DNA of 64,000 nucleotides from Mycobacterium sp. AT1 (GTDB taxonomy: Bacteria; Actinomycetota; Actinomycetes; Mycobacteriales; Mycobacteriaceae): positions 20,801 to 84,800 of the forward strand of contig NZ_MVOC01000046.1 in assembly GCF_002043095.1 (NCBI RefSeq), written 5' to 3'. This document shows, piece by piece, positions 58,204 to 64,000 of the stretch. The position numbers and the translations under genes are program-made. The first letter of the stretch is position 1. Each line of letters begins with the position of its first letter. The notes beneath the pieces are model-generated. The model worked only from the letters and a program-made list of their open reading frames with translations. It had not been told where the DNA came from and made no database searches.

Positions 58204-59433
58204 ATGACCACACGCAGCGCCCTGATCTCCGGTGCGAGCATCGCCGGACCCGTCCTGGCCTACTGGCTGGCCGAAGCGGGCTGGGACGTCACCGTCGTCG
58301 AGCGCGCCGAACGCCTGCGCACCAGCGGCTACCCGGTGGACGTCCGCGGCACCGCGGTCGACGTCGTCCGTCGCATGGGCCTGCACCGCCAACTGGTCGA
58401 GGCGCACTACCGCCACGTTCCGGTCCAGCTGCTGACTCCCGGCGGTCGACGCCTGTGCACGCTCGACTTCGGCAACCTGCTCAACAGCTCGCAGGCCGGC
58501 GACGTGGAGATCACCCGCGGCGCGCTTGGCGAGATCCTCCACGCCGCCACCAGTGACCGGGTGAACTACGTCTTCGACGATTCGATCGAGAGCCTGACCC
58601 AGAACGACGGCGGGGTCGACGTCACGTTCCGGCACGGCGAGCCACAGACCGTCGACGTGGTCGTCGGCGCCGACGGCATCGGGTCCAACGTCCGACGCCT
58701 CACCTTCGGAGACGACTCGCACTTCGTCCGTCACCTCGGCCCGTACGCGGCGATCTGGGACCTGCCGGGCGAGATGTTCCCCCCGGGTGCGGGTTTCATG
58801 TACTCACACGCGGGTCGCACCGCGATGGTCGAGCGTCCGGCCGACGGCGGTCCGACTCGGGCGTTCCTGGCGTTCGTCCACCCGGCGCCGGGCACCGTGG
58901 ACCGCCATGACGAAGACGCCGTCAACGCCGCGGTGCGCGAGGCGTTCGCCGAGGATCGTTGGCGCACAGGCGAGGTCCTCGACACGATGGCAGACGCCGA
59001 CGACCTCTACTTCGACACCGTCAGCCAGGTTCGGATGGACAGTTGGAGCGCCGGCCGGGTGGCGCTGGTCGGCGACGCCGCCTACGCACCGGCGTTCCTG
59101 TCGGGGCAGGGCACCAGCATCGCCATCGCCGGCGCCTACGTGCTGGCGAGTGAACTCGTCCGCGGCGACCGGCCGCAGGCGGCGTTCGCGGCCTACGAAC
59201 GCCGACTGCGCGACTACGTGCAGAAGAATCAAGACCTGGCGCTGCGGACCGACTCGACGGTGATCTCGCGAACGCCCGGCCAGCTGTTGCGCCGAAACGC
59301 CAAGCTGGTGACGGTGCCGTGGCTGCAGCGCCTTGGCATCGCGGATCTGCTGCAGACCCAGCTGCGGACCGCCGCCACCGACCTGTCGCTCGCCGACGAC
59401 GACCTTCGGGTCGCGAGCGCGTCGGGGGTCTAG
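58204..59433 (+). CDS. FAD-dependent monooxygenase (PF01494 aromatic hydroxylase type)
   Basis: The product is 409 residues. The FAD motif GASIAGPVLAYWLAEAGWDVTVVERA lies at the N-terminus, the DG motif is VVVGADGIGSNVRRLTF, and the second FAD motif is GRVALVGDAAYAPAFLSGQGTSIAIAGAYVLA. It hydroxylates aromatic or drug-like compounds with NAD(P)H and oxygen; TetX- and Rox-like enzymes are in this family. Its stop shares the palindrome CTAG with the recD stop. Confidence 0.87.
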   Translation: MTTRSALISGASIAGPVLAYWLAEAGWDVTVVERAERLRTSGYPVDVRGTAVDVVRRMGLHRQLVEAHYRHVPVQLLTPGGRRLCTLDFGNLLNSSQAGDVEITRGALGEILHAATSDRVNYVFDDSIESLTQNDGGVDVTFRHGEPQTVDVVVGADGIGSNVRRLTFGDDSHFVRHLGPYAAIWDLPGEMFPPGAGFMYSHAGRTAMVERPADGGPTRAFLAFVHPAPGTVDRHDEDAVNAAVREAFAEDRWRTGEVLDTMADADDLYFDTVSQVRMDSWSAGRVALVGDAAYAPAFLSGQGTSIAIAGAYVLASELVRGDRPQAAFAAYERRLRDYVQKNQDLALRTDSTVISRTPGQLLRRNAKLVTVPWLQRLGIADLLQTQLRTAATDLSLADDDLRVASASGV

Positions 59434-61166
59434 CCGGAATTCCGAAGCCGCAGAGCCAATCCCGTCGCCCGGACCGCGCGCTTCTCGATCGCCGCCCGTA
59501 CCTCGTCGGCGGACCCCACCACCCGAACCTTGGACTTGGCTCGGGTCACCGCGGTGTAGAACAGCTCCCGGGTCAGCAGGCGGGAGTCGACGGGCGGCAT
59601 CAGCACCGTCACCTCCGCGGCCTGCGAGCCCTGACTCTTGTGGATCGTCATCGCATACATCGTCTCCAGGTCGGGCAGTCGACTGGTGGCGAAGGCCCGC
59701 GGTTCGCCGGCGCCTGCGATCGCGGCGCGCAGCCCTTCGGGTCCGTTCACCGTCACCCCGGTGTCGCCGTTGTACAGGCCAAGCCCGTAGTCGTTGGCCG
59801 TCACCAGGACGGGTCTGCCCGCGTACCAGTCCGACCAGATCGGCTCGCCGGTCGACTCGGTGAGCCAGCGCTCGACCTGGTGATTCCAGTGCTGCACACC
59901 GTGGGGTCCGCGGCGGTGGGCGCACAGCAGCCGATGCTCGTCCAGGATGTCCAGCGCCGTCTTGGCGTCGCCGAGGATGGCCGCCTGTCGCAACGCAAGG
60001 GCTTGCGGCAAAACGACTTTGCGCAATCCCTTGGCCGGGTCGTCGTCGACGATCCACTCGACGTGGTCACCGCCCGCGGCGAGCACGTCGACGGCCCTGT
60101 CGGCGTCACCGTCGCGGATCGCCGAGGCCAGCGCCCCGATCGATTCGCCGAAGCGGTGCGACGTCCGCAGCGCGACCACCGGTGACCCCGCGCCCGCACC
60201 GAGACCGTCGACCAGGTCGGCGAGGACGGCGCCGGCGTCCACCGAGGCCAACTGGTCGGGGTCGCCGACCAACAACAGCCGGGACTGCGGCCGCACGGCT
60301 TCCAGGAGCCGGGCCATCATCGTCAACGACACCATCGACGTCTCGTCGACCACGATGACGTCGTGCGGCAGACGGTTGCCGCGGTGGTGCCGAAACCGCG
60401 ACGAACTGTCAGGCCTGCTGCCCAGCAGGCGGTGCAGCGTCGTCGCCTGCAACCCCGAGAGCCGCCGCTGGTCGACCAGTTCCAGCTTGTCGATCTCCTG
60501 GCGAACCGCCTGCTGAAGCCGAGCGGCCGCCTTCCCCGTCGGCGCGGCAAGGGCGATGCGCAGCCGCGCTCCCGACGCCGCCTGCCCGGCGAAGAGCGCC
60601 AGCAGCCGCGCGACCGTGGTCGTCTTGCCGGTGCCCGGCCCGCCGGTGAGCACCGTGACCCGTTGCGACAGAGCGATTTCGGCGGCGTCGCGCTGCTCCT
60701 CATAACCCGCGGGGAAGAGGCGTTCGACGTCGGCTGCGGACACCGCCGCGCCACGCGACACCATCGCCCGCAGGTCGTCGGCGACCTGCTCCTCCTCGCG
60801 CCAGTACCGGTCGAGGTACAGCAGGTGTTCCCGCCTCCGGAGCACGTGCGGCGCCTCGAGCAGCGGGCTGGCCCACACCGCCGCCAACCAGCCGTCGACC
60901 GCCGGCCACGGCAGGTCCGCGACGTCGACCTGGGCCTCGACCGACCGCAGGTCCAGACACACCGACCCGGCCCGCAACCCACGCACCACCAGAGCGAGGG
61001 CGAGCATCACGCGCTCGTCGTCCTCCTTGGCCAACGCGCTGAGCCGCTGGGCGACCAGCACGTCCGCGGCGTCGATCACCCCCGCCTCGTTGAACACCGC
61101 CAGCAGTCCGGTGGCGCCGACGGCCCGCCGCCACGAAGCGGTGTCGACCGGTTCGACCGACGTCAC
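59430..61166 (-). CDS. recD: RecD, helicase subunit of exonuclease V
   Basis: The product is 578 residues from GTG 61166, which overlaps the recB stop (GTGA). The helicase motifs are present: Walker A TVLTGGPGTGKTTTVARLL, Walker B VIVVDETSMVSL, LVGDPDQLASVDAG, and motif VI region YTAVTRAKSKVRVVG with IHKSQGSQ. It forms RecBCD with RecB and RecC. In mycobacteria RecBCD serves mainly single-strand annealing. Confidence 0.92.
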   Translation of the reverse strand: MTSVEPVDTASWRRAVGATGLLAVFNEAGVIDAADVLVAQRLSALAKEDDERVMLALALVVRGLRAGSVCLDLRSVEAQVDVADLPWPAVDGWLAAVWASPLLEAPHVLRRREHLLYLDRYWREEEQVADDLRAMVSRGAAVSAADVERLFPAGYEEQRDAAEIALSQRVTVLTGGPGTGKTTTVARLLALFAGQAASGARLRIALAAPTGKAAARLQQAVRQEIDKLELVDQRRLSGLQATTLHRLLGSRPDSSSRFRHHRGNRLPHDVIVVDETSMVSLTMMARLLEAVRPQSRLLLVGDPDQLASVDAGAVLADLVDGLGAGAGSPVVALRTSHRFGESIGALASAIRDGDADRAVDVLAAGGDHVEWIVDDDPAKGLRKVVLPQALALRQAAILGDAKTALDILDEHRLLCAHRRGPHGVQHWNHQVERWLTESTGEPIWSDWYAGRPVLVTANDYGLGLYNGDTGVTVNGPEGLRAAIAGAGEPRAFATSRLPDLETMYAMTIHKSQGSQAAEVTVLMPPVDSRLLTRELFYTAVTRAKSKVRVVGSADEVRAAIEKRAVRATGLALRLRNSG

Positions 61167-64000
61167 GCCCTCACCGTCCCCTCGTCGAGTAGCTCGGACA
61201 TTGCCACCACCAACGACGCCGGCGGCTGCCAGTCGAATACCCCCGCCGGATGCCCGTCGACGACGGGGGTCTCTGCACCGCACATGCCACGAACGAACAG
61301 GTACAGCACTCCACCGAGGTGTTCCTCCGGCGAGTAGCCGTTCTGCCGCCACCGCAGGAAACGATGCAGCACAACGCTGTACAGCAACGCCTGCAGCGGA
61401 TAGTCGGAGTGCAGCATCGCCTCGACGAGGCGGGCGCGCTCGTAGTCCGCCGACGTCAACGAGCCGTCACCGTCGCCAAGCCAGTTCGACTTGTAGTCGA
61501 CCACCACGTAGCGATTGCCCTTGGGGGACGGGATGCGCAGCACCGCGTCGACCGAGCCGTTCAGATACCCGCGCAGCGGTTGGTTGCCCAAGGCGTCGCC
61601 GGTGAGACGTTCGGCGTAGCTCGCCAGTGGGTCGTCCTGGGGCAGATGCTCGGCGACCAGCTGGCCGACATCGCGCAGGTAGATCCGAGGCGCCGTCGCG
61701 CGCAGGTCCCCGCCGGCCAGCGGGAACTCGAAGTCCAACTCCCGCAACCGGTCTCGCAGGCCGATCTGGCGCAGCGTCAGATTCCCCGCCAGCGGACCCA
61801 GCGGGGTGTCGTTCATCGGCACCAGAGCGGCCGCCAGGTCGGCGGCGGGCACGTCCACCGGCCACCACACCGAGTGCTCGACGATCTGGGCCTCCAGTTC
61901 GGCGGCGAGATCGGCCGCGAACGGATCGGCGGTCTCCAGCACCGCGTGCATCAGCGTGCCGAACTTCGCGCCCTTGGGCAGGTCGGCCATCGGCGAGGGC
62001 AACGCCGGTCCGGTCGAGGGCTGCAGCAGCGGAAGTTCGCCGACCTCGTCGTCGAGGGCGACGACCTCCGGTTCACTGCTGACGCCCGACGTCTCGGCCA
62101 CCCGGATCAGCCCGGAGTAGGACGTACGACGCCACGTGGTGTCGATGGAACGGTGAAAGTGTCTGGCGTCCAGGCCCGTCGGCGCCGGCTCGGCGGGCGG
62201 TCGCGGTGCCGGCGCGAGGACCGACTGCTCGAGCACCGGTCCGCCGGCAGCCTCCCACTGGCGCAGCCGCGTGAGGGCGTCGTCGTCGGTGATCTTGCTG
62301 GGCACGCATCGGTTGGGTACCACCGCCTCGCCGGGCTGCCTGCCGCGCAGCAGCCGCGACAGTCCGCCGTTGGCCTCGTCGTTGGCGGGCGCCCACCACG
62401 CCACCACCTGGGACTGCGCCCTGGTCATCGCGACGTAGGTCAGCCGGCTGTCGTCGCCGGCGGACTCCTCGCGGCCCAGCCGTTCGACGTCGCGGTAGTC
62501 GGGGCTTTCCTTGCCGCCGATGTGCAGGCAGCGGGTCGGCCCGTCGTGGAACAGGATCAGGTCGCGTTCGGGCACCCAGCGGTTGAACGCGAACGGCAGG
62601 TACACGATGGGGTATTGCAGCCCCTTGCTCACCCAGACCGTCATGATCTGGACGGCCGCGGCGTCGCTGTCCAGTCGTCGGTTGCGCTCCGCCGTCCCTC
62701 CGCGGTCGTCGCGCTCGGTGCGCAACCAGTCGCGCAGGGCGGGCAGCGAATGGTGCTCCCGGTGCGCCACGTCCTGCAGCAGCTGTGTCATGTGCGCCAG
62801 GTCGGTCATGTGCCGTTCACCGTCGCGCCAGGACAGCACGCGTTTGAGCATGCCGCGCAGCTGGGCGGCTTCGAAGATCGCCGCGACCCCGCGTTCGCGA
62901 GCGTGTCCGGCCCACTCCCGCAACGTCTCCGCGATCTCGTCGGTCAGCTCGTCGCCGCCGTCCACCAGGTCCTCGGCGGTCTTGCCGAAGAACATCGTCG
63001 CCGCGGCGGCGCGCACCACCCCGGCGCGGTGCGGCTGGTCGAATGCCTCCAACAGCGACAGCCAGTCGTCTGCGGCTTGGGAGGCGAAGATGTCCGAGTC
63101 GCCGGTGTAGACCGCAGGGATCCCGGCCCGGCCCAGCGCGAGCTGGCAGATTCTCGCGTCCTTGTGCGTCTCGACGATGATGGCGACGTCGCCCGCTTGC
63201 ACCGGCCGGCCGTCGAACGTGGCGCCGCTGGCGAGCAGGGCGCCGATGTCGCCGGCGAGGTCCTTGCCGATGTGCTGGCGCAGGTCGTTGATCGACACGT
63301 TCTGGGTTCCCCTGCGCCCGAACGTGCTTCGCTCAACGATCCGCAGCCGGAACGGTTCGACGTTGGGTGCGCCGACCAGGCGGCACCCCTTGTTGTGGGC
63401 GTCGACGTCGTGCACGACGATCGCGGGGTCGCCGAGCTCGGCGCCCCTCAGCACGGCCTGCAACCGGTCGACCAGCGCACTGTCGCTGCGCCAGTTGGTG
63501 CCGAGGGTCTTCTTGGCTCCCGCGGTCTCGGCTGCGCTGAGGTAGGTGACGATGTCACCACCGCGGAAGGCGTAGATCGCCTGCTTGGGGTCACCTATGA
63601 GAACGACGGTTGACCGGCCGCTGAAGGCCCGGTCGATCACCTGCCATTGGACGGGGTCGGTGTCCTGGAATTCGTCGACCATCACGATCGGCCAGCGCCG
63701 TGACATCCGCAGCCGGGCGGGGGAGTCCTCGGCGTCGAGGGCCTCCGCGAGCCGGGTGAGCAGGTCGTCGTAGCCCAGGATCCCGAGCCTGCGCTTGCGC
63801 GTCTCCAGTTCGGCGAGAACGTGATTGGCGAAGCTCATGCAGACCGCTGCCCGCGACTCCGGCGGCGGATCGAGTGGCCGCAACTCGGTGGCCGGGTTGT
63901 TGACGACTTCCCTCGCCAGCTTCAGCGCGTCGGGATAACTCAGTGCCGGGTCGTCGCGCTGCTGACCGAAGTGCGCAAGGTAGAGGTCGTCGACGACCTC
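61163..64000 (-). CDS. recB: RecB, 3' part (N-terminus outside the window)
   Basis: 946 codons are visible; the frame remains open at the window edge, so the N-terminal part is missing. UvrD-type motifs are present: VMVDEFQDTDPVQWQ, GDPKQAIYAFRGGDI and ADDSR-type motif segments. The C-terminal nuclease domain carries RYVVVDYKSNWLGD, the D-Y-K motif of active RecB nucleases. recD follows with a four-base overlap. recC is expected beyond the window. Confidence 0.93.
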   Translation of the reverse strand, partial: EVVDDLYLAHFGQQRDDPALSYPDALKLAREVVNNPATELRPLDPPPESRAAVCMSFANHVLAELETRKRRLGILGYDDLLTRLAEALDAEDSPARLRMSRRWPIVMVDEFQDTDPVQWQVIDRAFSGRSTVVLIGDPKQAIYAFRGGDIVTYLSAAETAGAKKTLGTNWRSDSALVDRLQAVLRGAELGDPAIVVHDVDAHNKGCRLVGAPNVEPFRLRIVERSTFGRRGTQNVSINDLRQHIGKDLAGDIGALLASGATFDGRPVQAGDVAIIVETHKDARICQLALGRAGIPAVYTGDSDIFASQAADDWLSLLEAFDQPHRAGVVRAAAATMFFGKTAEDLVDGGDELTDEIAETLREWAGHARERGVAAIFEAAQLRGMLKRVLSWRDGERHMTDLAHMTQLLQDVAHREHHSLPALRDWLRTERDDRGGTAERNRRLDSDAAAVQIMTVWVSKGLQYPIVYLPFAFNRWVPERDLILFHDGPTRCLHIGGKESPDYRDVERLGREESAGDDSRLTYVAMTRAQSQVVAWWAPANDEANGGLSRLLRGRQPGEAVVPNRCVPSKITDDDALTRLRQWEAAGGPVLEQSVLAPAPRPPAEPAPTGLDARHFHRSIDTTWRRTSYSGLIRVAETSGVSSEPEVVALDDEVGELPLLQPSTGPALPSPMADLPKGAKFGTLMHAVLETADPFAADLAAELEAQIVEHSVWWPVDVPAADLAAALVPMNDTPLGPLAGNLTLRQIGLRDRLRELDFEFPLAGGDLRATAPRIYLRDVGQLVAEHLPQDDPLASYAERLTGDALGNQPLRGYLNGSVDAVLRIPSPKGNRYVVVDYKSNWLGDGDGSLTSADYERARLVEAMLHSDYPLQALLYSVVLHRFLRWRQNGYSPEEHLGGVLYLFVRGMCGAETPVVDGHPAGVFDWQPPASLVVAMSELLDEGTVRA

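Noticed and set aside
61250..63613. 787-codon open frame on the forward strand
   Set aside because: It lies wholly opposite recB, whose motifs are clear. High GC opens the antisense frame; the translation is low-complexity in Arg, Gln and Gly.

Overview
The window looks like chromosome from a fast-growing mycobacterium (Mycolicibacterium-type). The evidence is the very high GC, two mycolic-acid cyclopropane synthase-type methyltransferases, an antigen 85 mycolyltransferase, an L,D-transpeptidase, an EsxF/EsxE/CpnT-like cluster, a DDN-type F420 family protein, a pRiA4b ORF-3 protein and RecB/RecD. No rRNA, tRNA, CRISPR array or complete insertion sequence was seen. Product names rest on motif recognition only; no database search was possible.

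Layout. (1) 1-6.2 kb: a TetR-controlled acyl-CoA catabolic operon (amine oxidase, ADP-forming acyl-CoA synthetase, dienoyl-CoA-reductase-type SDR, acyl-CoA dehydrogenase, TetR), with matching palindromes at both ends. (2) 6.4-17.3 kb: mixed genes, including a secreted Gly/Pro-repeat protein, an AraC regulator, VapBC, a pRiA4b ORF-3 protein, a nitrilase fused in frame to the tail of a lost MFS transporter, a TetR with twin operators, an S9 peptidase and a HAD hydrolase. (3) 17.4-20.9 kb: an esxF-esxE-cpnT-like operon whose CpnT homologue carries an unrecognised C-terminal toxin candidate, followed by a small immunity candidate. (4) 21-24.4 kb: a frameshifted gene, an orphan antitoxin, and DDN, MOSC and ANTAR proteins. 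(5) 24.6-31.1 kb: a cluster with at least five, probably six, copies of an inverted repeat of the form TGGG-N8-CCCA placed just before genes (TMEM175-like channel, alpha/beta hydrolase, decayed hydrolase, DUF427 protein, disulfide reductase, haloacid dehalogenase). It surrounds a regulator with two complete TetR units in one chain, which I infer reads these sites.

(6) 31.7-46.4 kb: a sugar-type ABC importer whose binding-protein gene is separated from its permease and ATPase genes by a 10.4 kb reverse-strand block. The block holds a gltB-like glutamate synthase with an extra C-terminal region of about 189 residues, a translationally coupled CysJ-type diflavin reductase, and a self-sufficient P450-reductase fusion with an abnormal I-helix motif. 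(7) 46.6-53.9 kb: cell-envelope genes (MFS exporter, two mycolic methyltransferases, NYN/LOTUS protein, Ag85 homologue, L,D-transpeptidase) separated by long terminator hairpins. (8) 53.9-56.8 kb: two overlapping cytosine-5 methyltransferases and a divergent Vsr, with no restriction enzyme in view. (9) 56.9-64 kb: two small envelope proteins, a TetR/FAD-monooxygenase pair, RecD and the 3' part of RecB, which runs off the window.

The best candidates for undescribed biology are the gltB-like/diflavin-reductase/P450 block, the CpnT-like effector with an unknown toxin-immunity pair, and the tandem-TetR regulon.
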